NCBI GenBank assembly: GCA_014621425.1
Contig: JAANBB010000005.1
Span: forward strand, 248,001-312,000
Source of the DNA: Cylindrodendrum hubeiense
Lineage: Eukaryota; Ascomycota; Sordariomycetes; Hypocreales; Nectriaceae
Length of the DNA stretch: 64,000 nt
Direction: 5' to 3'
Shown here: positions 10,790 through 21,346 of the stretch, piece by piece
How positions within the stretch are numbered: position 1 is the stretch's first letter
Layout: the number at the start of each line of letters is the position of its first letter
Program-made: the position numbers and the translations under genes
Notes under the pieces: model-generated
Seen by the model: the letters and a program-made list of their open reading frames with translations, nothing else
The model's database searches: none
What the model was told of the DNA's origin: nothing

Positions 10790-11689
10790 ATGACCATGGA
10801 TTCTCTGCCGCCACCGGTACAGCTCTCAGCGTCGGTATTCCTCTACCATCCGAGGCCAGAATCAAGCAACAACAATACGATACGTGGACCGCGCCTCGTC
10901 ATCCTCGCCACATGGGCCTTCGCACATGATAGTCACATCTCAAAGTACGTGGATAGCTACCGGGAGCTATTCCCCGACGCAGCCATTTTGGTCATGAAGT
11001 GCTTCATGCGCCACTTCTTCTGGATCCCAACTGCACGCCAAGAGCTTGTACCAGCCGCGTCAGTGATTCGGAGTATCCTGGGAACGGGAACGGGAACGGG
11101 AACGGAAGATGACTCCAAGCCACCCGCTCTGATGCTCCACGTCTTTTCCAACAGCGGCCTGGGCACGGCGCACAACCTCAGCGACGTATATGCCGCCACT
11201 GCATCGGTCAACGACGACAGTCGGCTGCCGTTACATGCCACTATCTTCGACTCATCACCAGGTCGCTACGAGTACCAGGCAGTAGCCTCGGCTGCCATGT
11301 ACGGCGTGCCCCGAGGCCGTGTGGTCCAGCGCTTTGCCGCCTTGCCCTTTGCTTATCTTCTCAGCGCCAGTCTCTGGGTGTGGGTTCATGTTCTCCAAGG
11401 TCAGGACTGGGTGGGCATCTGGGCACGAGCGGCCAACGATCCTACGCGCGCCCTTGAGACGTGCAGGTCCTACGCATACAGTGATGCCGACCCACTTGTG
11501 AGGCGGCCTCTGGTCGAGGCACATGCTGAAAACGCCAAAGCTGGAGGGTTCAAGGTCCTGCGCCGGGACGATTTTGTCGACAGTGCACATGTGTCACATG
11601 CTCGTGCAGACCCGATGCGATACTGGAGGCTGGTAAAAGAGACATGGGAGGGTCGTTTGGAAGACTCTTTGAGGATCTTATCCACCTAG
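10790..11689 (+). CDS. DUF829/TMEM53-type alpha/beta hydrolase (PaxU-like)
   Basis: Single-exon 299-residue protein; the ATG at 10796 (accATGga) is an equally good start. The layout suits the DUF829 family, which includes fungal PaxU. An N-terminal beta-strand (RLVILATWAFAHDSHISKYV) comes first, then PDAAILVMKCFMRHFFWIP, the LMLHVFSNSGLG nucleophile-elbow-like segment with S-N-S-G around residue 122, FDSSPGRYEY, and a C-terminal DDFVDSAHVSHARADPMRYW segment with the late Asp/His. Some relatives sit in diterpene clusters, but no such genes are seen here. A gggaac microsatellite at about 11081-11105 encodes a GTGTGTGT run, which may vary in length between strains. A fragment of this gene recurs at 14458-14520. 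Confidence 0.75.
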   Translation: MTMDSLPPPVQLSASVFLYHPRPESSNNNTIRGPRLVILATWAFAHDSHISKYVDSYRELFPDAAILVMKCFMRHFFWIPTARQELVPAASVIRSILGTGTGTGTEDDSKPPALMLHVFSNSGLGTAHNLSDVYAATASVNDDSRLPLHATIFDSSPGRYEYQAVASAAMYGVPRGRVVQRFAALPFAYLLSASLWVWVHVLQGQDWVGIWARAANDPTRALETCRSYAYSDADPLVRRPLVEAHAENAKAGGFKVLRRDDFVDSAHVSHARADPMRYWRLVKETWEGRLEDSLRILST

Positions 11690-12165
11690 ACGCCATTTGT
11701 GGATGGCAAGGTTGGTAAAAGGGCAATATATAAGAAATAATAGTTGAGAATAACCTTTGATTTAGCCAAGTGGTAAAGTTATTCTAAAACTTTATACGTA
11801 ATGTATCTTTTATTATAATTTCCTTGCATAATTACAGTATATTGAACATAATGGATCGATATGGTGCAATTTGATCATAGAATCTCTGGCCCTTCTATCT
11901 AACTGACAGTCTTACAGCCTATATTTTATACAGATATCTAGGGCTCGTATGAAGGTTAGAATGCTGATCCTAGTTACATTTGAAACACGGCTTCTATCCG
12001 GATTCTGAGGGAAACAAAGGTCCGATCCGAATCCCGAAGTAAACACGATTCCGCTAGTTTTATCACATATCCCTCTTCCTTCTGACACAGGACTTGAGAG
12101 TATGAAATAGTAATAACTATGAGATTTAATCTACATAGTCCAGCCGGTGATACAATATAATAGCA
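11690..12165. other. AT-rich intergenic between convergent genes
   Basis: About 480 bases, strongly AT-rich, between two converging 3' ends. No gene seen. Confidence 0.4.
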
Positions 12166-14345
12166 TTAGATAATGCAAATAGTGTACATCCCGTCCTTGT
12201 GGACAGCCTCCACCACTTCAGGCTTTATACTATTTGTAGAATCTATCAGCGTTCCAAGTGAAATATCGTCCCTAGACTCAAACGAACCAACCCGAAAGAA
12301 CTTTCCTCCTTTGTTCCCATCACTAATGAGTATGATCCCCCTTAGCGTATCATTTCCAGTTATGACATGAGGAGCGGTGATAATCGGCAGAAGAAATGCT
12401 TCATGTCGGTTGGCTTGGATGAACCCACTGCTTGTCACGATCATAAATTGACCAGCAGGTTGACGTTTATCGTATGGAGGAATATATAAGTCCCAACATA
12501 GATTGAAATTAGACGCATAGTCCCATCGGAGAGCTTCAGGAGTTAATATTTTGAGGGGTCCTGTTAGCCTTATCAACCCACCAGACATAGTCCCTGCTAG
12601 ACTATGCGATGTGGGAGAAACCAGGGCGTCAATCATAATGCAATGTGACACTGTAGGCATGTCCTCGCTGGTTCGTAAAAAGTTCAATGGTCCATCAATA
12701 TATGCCCATGACCAGCTAGGTGCCCGATATGTTGTCGGCAGTGACATATTGTTCTGTGGGGCATCTCGTGACCACAGTAGATCCTCCAGCATAGACCGTC
12801 GCCAGCAGCCAGCAACAAGCTCATCTTTAAGCCAGGGAGCCAAAGCACAGGCAACCCCGCTGATAGCAATCAGCTTGTCCTTTGGAAATGTCAACGAGCA
12901 CCGTGAATATTTGGATACGGACTGCCGCCAAAAGGCATATAAATCCTCGGGCTTGAAATCCTTAGAAAGCCGATTTCGATCATTGATCCCAAGAAGTTTC
13001 CTGATACCGGCAAAGGCCTTGGGATTCTGACAAATGTAATGAGTTATCAGTTGATTGTTATAAGACTGAGGTAGGATAGTTGACACTCCGGACTGGAAAT
13101 GTAAGAATCCAGTTGGAAAAGATTCATTCGCGGTCAGGTCGATGCATTCCCAATAGATTTGATGTTTTGTAAAGTGCAAAATCCTAGTAGACAACGTTCG
13201 CTCTTGAAACACCCAACCTCGTTTGTTGAGAGGTGCAGAGAGCACACTGTGACCGTATTGGTCCCCGAGGGTAAGATAATACCAACCACGACAAGGGCGA
13301 TTGGAATTGTCGATACCACACCAGTTTACATCCCAATCAACGTACACTCGAAATGGGGTTATTTGAGCTGTATTTCTGAAGTTGAATAGACCTTGTTGCC
13401 CATCAGCAGCGGCAGTTGCTGCTATGTTGAGTGTGGCATTGCGATATACCTCTGACATGGTAGCTGCTTCGCGGTCCCAGTCATCAGTTGAATCCTGGAG
13501 AATGCAAAGAGAATCGATCCAGATATACTCGATGCCCAGTCGACTTGCAAAGGACAATGCCTCTTGAAATGTGCGAGGCAAGGCCGAGGATATCATTCCA
13601 TGTTTCAATGAGGCCACAGTCTTCTCGGTCAAGGAAAATACAGCGTTGGAACCCCAGCAGTGACTTAAAGTTGCGTACTGACTACCCTTAGCGATTCTCG
13701 TCCCACGGCAGAGTTGGAAAGCGTTCCCTTTGTTTTGAATGCGGAGGAGCCTCGTTGGTTTCCACCCCGATGAGGCAAGAGTCCCGTTGCATTTTGTATG
13801 CGTTTGCTGACAACTATGCAACCATTCCTTTGCTTGTGAGACACAAGCGTTGGAGCCGCTGCAACGGTTGTAGATGCTCTGAGAGGATACAACATCCACT
13901 TTCGCTGAAGTGTTAGCTACTTAATCCTTTGAAGTACAACCCAGCTATACCGCCACTCACCATCTTTAGCTGGGTGCAGTTGGAAGATGAGGATTTCTTT
14001 CTCGCCCAACGCGAAATAGAGTTCTTGTTTGAATACTTCATTGTCTCTGATCCTGTATGTGATTCCGGTTACTTCCCTGCTGTCTACCCAGGGTATAGGC
14101 AGTTCTTCAAGGAGCTGTGTGCAGATGAAGCAGCCAGCTGCTGCGGCGGAAGATAGACTTGCCCAGCTTCGATGGTGCGGCTTTTCGTGAATTTGTTCGT
14201 CTTTACGCTTCCAATCGTTGATGAAAATGGACCCGGTAAAAACCTGAAGACATTCCGGGCACAGATCTTTGTTGCAATTTTCGCTTGCACTATCGGACAT
14301 GTTGGCTTGGGCGCTGCTATCCGTGTTTGGCGTGCCACTTGTCAT
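12166..14345 (-). CDS. HET-domain (heterokaryon incompatibility) protein
   Basis: Exons (minus strand) 14345-13961 and 13904-12166; the 56-nt intron has donor GTGAGT, branch gctaaca and acceptor cttcag. The product is 707 residues. An N-terminal Cys motif (CPECLQVF ... CFICTQLLEELPIP) is typical of this family. The HET core spans about residues 205-300: YATLSHCWG, LPRTFQEAL, then IEYIWIDSLCILQD followed by DWDREAATMSEVYRNATLNI. HET proteins trigger cell death after fusion of unlike hyphae; whether this one does is unknown. No NACHT, WD or ankyrin repeats follow, so it is a stand-alone HET type. The second-exon frame begins in GTG, which shows that the upstream exon is needed. It is transcribed in the same direction as the patatin gene next to it. 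Confidence 0.88.
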
Positions 14346-14457
14346 TCGAAGCGGCTTCTAAAGGAACTATTTTGTGGCGGAGGCAACCAAGAAACCGGGT
14401 GACAGTCAATGAGGGGATAAGGCAAAGCTGCTGACATAAGACGACGTTGTGGAGCTT

Positions 14458-14520
14458 CTGCATGCCAAGAGCTTATACCAGCCACGTGAGTGATTCGGAT
14501 TGTCCTGGTAACGTGAACGA
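14458..14520 (+). repeat. stray fragment of the DUF829 gene
   Basis: Bases 14458-14509 match 11031-11082 inside the DUF829 gene at 45 of 52 positions, in the same orientation (both contain gccaagagctt and gtgattcgga). Similarity trails on into the gggaac-repeat region as taacgtgaacga. The fragment has no open frame and lies in the gap between the HET and patatin genes. It looks like a relic of a duplicated copy. Confidence 0.6.
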
Positions 14521-14868
14521 AACCAGGAGATGGCTCTGATGTTCCTTTGAACTGCAGTTGGGCGCAATCAAAGTTACAGACAGCCTTTCCAAATTCTTCA
14601 ATCAAGTTGGCATCGAGTATACTACTGCTGTCACCATCGACTTGGCGATAAGTGTCATGTCCCTGTTACTCAATAATAAAACTATCAGCCGTTTGTGAAG
14701 ATTTAAAAGTGAAACAGAACTCCATTGTATGAAATATAAAATTTTCGTATCTTGGGATTCTTTATTGAAACGCTCAAAGGTTTGCCCTACTAAATGTGAA
14801 ATCTAAAGACCTGTTACTCCTGTTACCTTATCCCACCATCTAATGTATAATTAATTCTATAGAGCCAA

Positions 14869-16593
14869 CTACTCACTGATAGATGACCCCTCTTGCCTTT
14901 TCCTTGGTCGACTACTCGACACTATGTGTAGCGGGTGATGAGGGTACGGGTGGCTCACAACACACTTCCACCTCTCAGGGTCATTACTCTGGCGATCTCG
15001 CGCTCGACGCAAGTGGAGGGCGGCACATTTGTCAATCTCCTCCGCCACACCCCCGTTGTCCTCCCCAGACGTATAATATGCCGCCGTACCGTCGAAGATG
15101 GTGTCATACGACGCGTAAATATACTTGTCCGGCTTGAAATTGCCCTTCTTGCGCTGTGATCCTTGCGGCGTAGCTTCCTTTTGCAACTCAGAATACCACT
15201 GCGGCCGAACTAAATGTTTTTCAGCGTCAACATGAGACCAGGAGCCTTGGTCTTTGACTGGTATCACTCTTTTCTTGATTGACTTCCAAACACTCTTCTT
15301 CGGTTCCCGCTTACAGTCGCTAAGCCTAACCCCTGCGAGGTCGTTGTGTGTGCGAATGCTCTCGGTCCGTCGAACGGAGAACCTAAAGTAGTGCGATCCG
15401 CTCTGTTGGGCAAGGCCGCGCGTCTCATTATGAGCAATTGTTGTGTTAGTAACTTCCCCTTTCGCGCGTTTGATGAAGTTGATAAGAAACCCGAGGGTCC
15501 ACGGGCTACCAAACAGGCCAATAGATTCTTTCTCGCCACAGCCTAGGCTGATGAGCGCATCGACTTTACCCTTAAAGGGGTCTAGATAATTTGACATCCA
15601 CAGCGCCTCATTCCAAGCAATGTTGCTAGGGTTATTATTCCCAGCACCGCCATCGATGAACTCGTTTGCCCCGATAGTTATGCTGTCAAAGTAGAAAGGC
15701 GCTGCAGATGTGGCACGGCAAGCTTGCCATATTTGGACTTTGGAGCGACCCAACAGGCCAGGGTTGTATTCCTTGATCTCTTTTTCGAAGCGCTCACTAT
15801 GGTTATAGCTTCGGAAGAGGTGAGTTACCTGTGACTGTTGCTGTTTCCGTTGTGAAACAAGCGCCCTAAGCTCTCACAATTAGTTGTACGATCTTCCATG
15901 TTTCATAATAGAAAGTAATACTGACACCTTGCATGTAAAATTCTGGCGCTCAGGATGTTCTCGAAAGGTGACGTCGCCTTCTTCAGCGTAGTCGTATTGC
16001 CTAAGGAGGCCACAAACTTCAAAACACCGTTCCCCTTTCACATGGCTACCACAGTTCTGTTGTATGACTCGTATTACTGCCCTCTTCAAGTTTTCTGCGC
16101 CGTGTAACCGGAAATATCGATATAGGCGAGGCCGAAATATGTCGTTTCCAAGGGTCCAATATGACTTTATTGCGTCATCGGTACTCATTCTCAGGCGTCC
16201 CAGCATGACAGCAATGAGGCTATGCAAATGTCAGCTCTAGCGATCCAGTTTTTATCAGCAATAAGGAGGGGCATCATACCCTCCTGTGCTCGTGCCTACC
16301 ATGTAGTCGAAGAAGTAGCATGGTAAGAGCTTGGGTTGCTCAGAAGGTCCTGATTGGACTCCGGTTGAATCCTCAAGGGCGCACGAAACCGGATTATCTC
16401 CTTCTTCATCGATCAACTCTTGAATTCGCTGCATGATTCTGTGAAGAATGAAGAGCTCAGAGAGGCCGCGGATTCCACCGCCATCTTTCAGCTGATTAGA
16501 TACTGGATTCAGCCCGTGCAGAGATCTGTTAGACTCACCGAGAGATAATACGATTGGGTCCCAGATGTCATCATTCGTGGTCAGACCACCCAT
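14869..16593 (-). CDS. patatin-like phospholipase, four exons
   Basis: Exons (minus strand) are 16593-16539, 16484-16280, 16219-15926 and 15865-14869, giving 516 residues. Introns of 54, 60 and 60 nt were placed by phase and motif. Intron 1 (donor GTGAGT) splits VLSL from DGGGIRG; intron 2 splits the last Gly codon of GTSTGG; intron 3 has a weaker GTCAGT donor. After splicing the protein has the patatin set: oxyanion loop DGGGIRG (19-25), nucleophile elbow GTSTGG with Ser84, and FIDGGAGNNNP with Asp256 of the Ser-Asp dyad. The ATG at 16593 is used because the upstream frame has only a TTG start and then a stop. It would hydrolyse acyl lipids and is apparently cytosolic (no signal peptide). 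No NB-ARC or TPR tail is present. Its neighbour is a HET gene. Confidence 0.85.
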
Positions 16594-17416
16594 TTGCGAG
16601 TTCTCATTCTGGGATATAGAAATGGTTGGTGCGTTGGAAATGCTGATGCTCACTGACGATTCACTCTTCTTGAAATTTCGCAAACATTGGCGAAATTTCG
16701 ATCAATAAGAAGTCATGTTGATTAATTTATGATCCAAGGGGCCATGAAGAACAGTTGAGGCTCAAAGATAGGGGCCGATCCCTTATATGATGAAAGGACC
16801 CCCAAAGTAGAGAATAAGGCTGGCGGTTATCTCTAAACAGAATCGTATCCCTACAAACTACATCGAGATGGTGTGCTGAGGATTATCTAAGAATGGACAA
16901 GGCTACCCGCAGCCCGAACTCTGCCTCACTCGAATTGATGTCATTCATTTCGTAGTGGTTGCTAATCAACGTAATTTCCACACTTTGGCTCATCAGAACT
17001 TCGCTCCCATAGCCGAAAGCCGCCGCAGAGTGTGGGGGCCGGAAATAAGGATGTCCGATTGGACGCCTGGTCTCTGCGATCGACACCTGATACAGTTTGT
17101 GATATAAATAAATGCTAAAAGTGCATCCAATGGGGGAGATCATTCGATCTTCTTGCCGCGGGTGGTCAGCGGTTACTAGACACAGCCACTAACTGATCGT
17201 CATTCTATACAGGCTATGCTGTAAAATCAGCCAGCTGCACAGCTAAAAAGAGGAGCCTTGCACATGTTGCCACCGGTTAGCAGGTCTGAGGCACCCGGCG
17301 CCTAAGATCCCGGCAGATCCTGGTGTCCACCCATAAATATCCACGACACCCGTGAAGAAGTTGTGGTCTCCATAGCGTCCTCGATTCACATCTCAGTAAA
17401 TACAACCAAAAGCATC
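16594..17416. other. intergenic between divergent genes
   Basis: About 820 bases between the divergent patatin and small two-exon genes. No further gene supported. Confidence 0.4.
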
Positions 17417-17802
17417 ATGAACAACTCAAGAACCGGGACACTGGTCTCGACGTCAACCACTTCGTCGACGAGGTCGTCTAAGACACGGGTCCTCGTCTTT
17501 GAACTGGATACGGATCTCCGACGAAGCTCGACTCTTGAAGATCTTGATAAGGAGGAGTACAATGGTAAGCCCTTTCCTCCTTTCTCCTTGCCAAACTGAG
17601 CTTTTATCTAACTAAAGATATTGCAGAGAGATATCAATACAATATACAGCGAGGACAGCGCTACGTGAACGTCGACATACCCTCTAGCAGAAACAGCAGC
17701 GAGGCGGGCGCTCACGTTGCCAAGGTCCAAATACCGATACACGCATGGGTCGGGAGGATGTTTGGTAGCTACAAAGAGATGCTAGCCGTGTCAGCTACAT
17801 AA
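17417..17802 (+). CDS. small two-exon protein of unknown function
   Basis: Exons 17417-17564 and 17627-17802; the 62-nt intron has donor GTAAGC, branch tctaact and acceptor ttgcag. The join gives 107 residues, and the second exon runs open to TAA. The N-terminus is Ser/Thr-rich (LVSTSTTSSTRSSKTRVLVF). The rest is mixed and charged, ending with IHAWVGRMFGSYKEML. No signal peptide or known motif. It is supported mainly by the clean intron and fungal codon use in both exons. Confidence 0.5.
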
Positions 17803-18378
17803 AGGTCGGGCAGCCACACCATACTTAACGATGAAGGACCTTTGCATGGTTATATGTCATTCGGTTGGGCTTTGATGTGTTGAGCGGGAGTGCTTCAATT
17901 TTGGATGATTGTTTCCATACTCTATATAAAATAACAGCACTTAATTTTACGCTACAGCTGGTTAATCAGAATAAGAAAGGGGGTATGTGGAAGGCTTTGA
18001 AGATATGGCAAGATATTCTAGCATATCTTAACAATGCTAAACAACCCATTGCCCATGGTTTAGACCTTGCTCTATACTTTAGAAATGTGCCATTTTTACA
18101 CCTAATTTGTTTCTGCTGGCATTAAATCGGTATATATTGACTAAGGAGCTACGATAAATATGAGTTGTTCATTTAATGCCATTACTATTCAAGTTCATTC
18201 AATTTCATATAATACTTCTGTGCAAATAAAGTAGCGCAAATTGCAAACGGGGTCAAATCGATCATTGTATTACTATCAAGTAAATGACCAATACTATTCT
18301 CGTAGACTCGCGAAAGGATTACCAATGGAATTCCAGTGATAATCAGAGTACTGCATGAGGAACCCCTACATCCTTCAT
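17803..18378. other. AT-rich intergenic, nothing recognised
   Basis: Very AT-rich; contains an 86-codon open frame without coding character. Confidence 0.4.
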
Positions 18379-19120
18379 TTAAAAGTTGGAAGTAGCAGAG
18401 AACTTGGCACCGGCAGCGGTACCGACTTTGGTGATAATGATGGACTTTCCAGTGGTGGCAGTAACTCTGACCTGAGTCGTCTCGACGCGGAAACCGCTGG
18501 GGTTCTCGAAAAAGTTGTAGGGCTGGCGGGTAGTTGCCGCCCAGGTCTTTCCGTTGTCGGTGCTGACCTCGAGGCTCTTGATGGGCTGGTTGTGGTTGAC
18601 GACCTGCATCGAGAACCACCACTGGGAGGTGCCCTCCTTGTTGCGGATGTAGATGGGAGAGGTGATTCCGCAGGGAATGAACTTGTAAGAAGTGCTGACA
18701 ATACCATCAGTGCCTCCAACGGCTTTGAAGGCGTCGGGGAAGAGATCGAGGTGACCCTCGGCGCATTCGGGGCATTGATCAACAATCTGAAAGCCAGGAA
18801 TTAGCCTGTTATTATTTTAACCGCATTGAACGACTCACCATGGCCTTAATAGTTCCCTTGGGTCCAGTAACTTGGATGCAAGAGCCGCAGTTGGCAGCAT
18901 TGCTCCACTTGGCTCCAGAGTAGGCAGTGCCATAGATTCCAGAGGGGAGTGTGTAGGACGAGAACATGCAGTTTCCGCCAGCGAGGTTACCGCCGTAGAA
19001 GGTTGATGATCCCGTGATATCCGCTCTGGGGCTGATCAAAGCCGCGCTGGAGTCATCCTTGGGCATGGCGAGTCCCAGGACAGCCGGGAGGGCGAGAAGA
19101 GCGGTGGTGAAGAACTTCAT
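18379..19120 (-). CDS. secreted expansin-like protein
   Basis: Exons (minus strand) 19120-18839 and 18786-18379; the 52-nt intron has donor GTGAGT and acceptor tttcag, phase 0. The product is 229 residues. It has a clear signal peptide (MKFFTTALLALPAVLGLA). A double-psi beta-barrel part follows with STFYGGNLAGGNCMFSSY, CGSCIQVTGPKG and the conserved IVDQCPECAEGHLDLFPDAF segment, whose Asp matches the expansin catalytic-site Asp region. The C-terminal half (SQWWFSMQVVNHNQPIKSLE to the end) is beta-rich and resembles the expansin carbohydrate-binding domain. Such proteins loosen plant or fungal wall polysaccharides without hydrolysing them. Length and two-domain build match microbial EXLX-type expansins. 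Confidence 0.82.
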
Positions 19121-19207
19121 TTTGAGTATTGTTGAATGAGATGTTAGAAAGATGTTCGAAAGATGTTGTTGATCTGAGCATCGATGGCTTGGGAGTCAAC
19201 GAAGTGA

Positions 19208-19217
19208 CTATTTATGC
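19208..19217 (-). promoter_or_regulatory. TATA-like element of the expansin-like gene
   Basis: On the minus strand it reads GCATAAATAG, about 90 bases before the ATG at 19120. Confidence 0.4.
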
Positions 19218-20744
19218 CAAATTGTCTATACTATAGCACGGGGTAATCGAACAACCGGATAGACGGAAGCACTCGATACTCGGTCTTGCCGGGGTTCAGC
19301 AACACCACCTACCTCTCTGGTCGTATCGATTTCGGCCCAGACCGAGGCACTAGTAAGCTTAGAATAAAGTCAAAATAGCACGTTAGAGCTAATTCGATGT
19401 GTTTGGGGCCCTTGAGTGCTTGTTCGGGATAAAAACGGTGGCGAACAGGGGTTATGAATGGTTAGCCTATCGGTAACGATCCGGATCAGGTCAAAGCTCA
19501 AACAGATAGCCATACGGGTTCCCCTGTTTCAACGGAGAAATTGAGTCCGTCCATTGTCGATCGATCAGTCATTTCTAGGGGCAAGCATCGTCAGACTAAA
19601 GGCGCAGCAGTGCTCTAGTATTGCTGTCATGATCAGATTTTAGGTTCGGAGCTATTGGTCAACACCCTTTGGTCTTGATACTACCTATACGAACCATCAC
19701 CCAATGACACCTTTCCTCGATACCACGGTTGCTTGAGTACATTTATAGTGTTTCGTTTTAGGAAACCAGCCCCGTATTCAGCGGGAGGGAGTGCTCCGCT
19801 CGAGCAAACGCTTGGCTTCCACATTCAACGTATCGGCCCCGAAAGACCGCAATTTGCCACCCAACTCCTTGACTGCTTTTACGCGAGACAGTGCAGTAAT
19901 GTGCCCCTTACGGTACTAGGTTGATTTATACTTCAGGCCGTCATGCGTTTTCCAACGCAATAGACCGAAAAACACCCGTTTTACACCGTGGCTCAATTGA
20001 GGCTGTGTCGGGGAGTCAACACGAAATCGCGCAAACGCGGGGCAGACCTTCAGGGATGGCTTCGTGAAAAATAGCGGCTGCTAGAATATAAATCCTTAGA
20101 TTTGAGATTAATATTGTTTTGTCATTCAATATGTGAATACAACACTCTTCGCCAATAGAAGACAATGCAATCCAGGGTTGATCATGTCGATCACTCTGAC
20201 AGCCAGCAGTAGGAAAGTAAATATTAGATGCAGGTAGAATAACCCCACACCGTTTCCATACCTCTTAATACGAGATTCTTGTCGAGGCTCAACCCGATGC
20301 AGCGTCCCGATTGGACGCTAAAGAGAGGCGTTCTACAATCTGGACCCCTGTAACATAGACTTATCTCTCGGTTCGAACGACCCTTCACTAAGCTTCTTTC
20401 GAAGTGAAGCTATCATTGTGCGATATCGGTTAACAAGACCCCACAGATTTTATCTCCAGATAGGATCGTAACCAATTCCTATCTGTGGGACCCAGATGAG
20501 GATCGAGAACGTCGAAGATGATGTGTGGAGCAGCGTAACGAGCCATGTGAGAAGTATAAATGTCGTGACACTGAATGAAAAGATTGTGTGTATAAATATG
20601 TTCACTCTTCATGACAGGATTAAGAAATATTTAGTTTACTCAAGTTAAAACTAGAGAACTTGGGCCACCTGGCGCCAACTCGAGACAATTGTCAGTTTTA
20701 CGCTAGTTTTATTTGGGGCTGAAAGGAGGGGAAACCCTAGCCGG
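19218..20744. other. gene-poor intergenic stretch
   Basis: About 1.5 kb without a supported gene or repeat. Confidence 0.4.
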
Positions 20745-21268
20745 GACCATTAGATTGGAAAGTGGACTATTGTGGATATACTGCATGGGAATGGAAAGAA
20801 GGTCAAAGACAAGCATGGTCCGACGGCTCTATCCTGGGTCTCTATCAACTGGCAGGAAGCTACACCCCGGCTACTTCTCAAAAATGGATCCGACACAGAG
20901 TCGAGTGCGGACAATGGTCTTACACTACTATCATAGCCTGCCTTCAACGGACAGAAAACCATATAGCTGAATGGTACGGTATTGGGGCGTTGAGCATTCT
21001 GAAAGATGATGTCTTACGAATGTGAAGCCCGCAATGGTGGAAGCTTCGACATTGTTCAGAGTGTTTTGATGTTGGCGCGGGGTGTGTGATAGACCCACAC
21101 GGCTTGATTCAGAACGTATGGCAGAGAAATCTAATCACATTGCATCGATTGAGTGAAACTGTAAAGGCAGGCTTGCAATGCTCACAGGTTGGCTGCACTG
21201 CATCGATAGCAGCGCTGATTCACAGAGGAACAGCATCTCAACACCACGGAGAAAAGGTGCGTCTGTAG
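20745..21268 (+). pseudogene. possible Cys-containing gene or relic
   Basis: One frame is open except for a single TGA at 21023-21025. It reads WKVDYCGYTAWEWKEGQRQA, then WIRHRVECGQWSYTTIIACL, and after the TGA CSECFDVGAGCVIDPHGLI and AGLQCSQVGCTASIAALI. A candidate 81-nt in-frame intron (donor GTATTG at 20979, acceptor ttcag ending at 21059) would remove the stop. The open stretch follows a ctag that could be an acceptor, but no 5' exon or signal peptide was found. It may be a live gene with an unseen first exon or a decayed one. I do not recognise the family. Confidence 0.3.
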
Positions 21269-21346
21269 GCTTCCCGCCAGCAAACGCATATTTATATTTG
21301 ACTTGTTAATCATCATGGACTAGCCTCATCAAGAACCCTACCTCCT

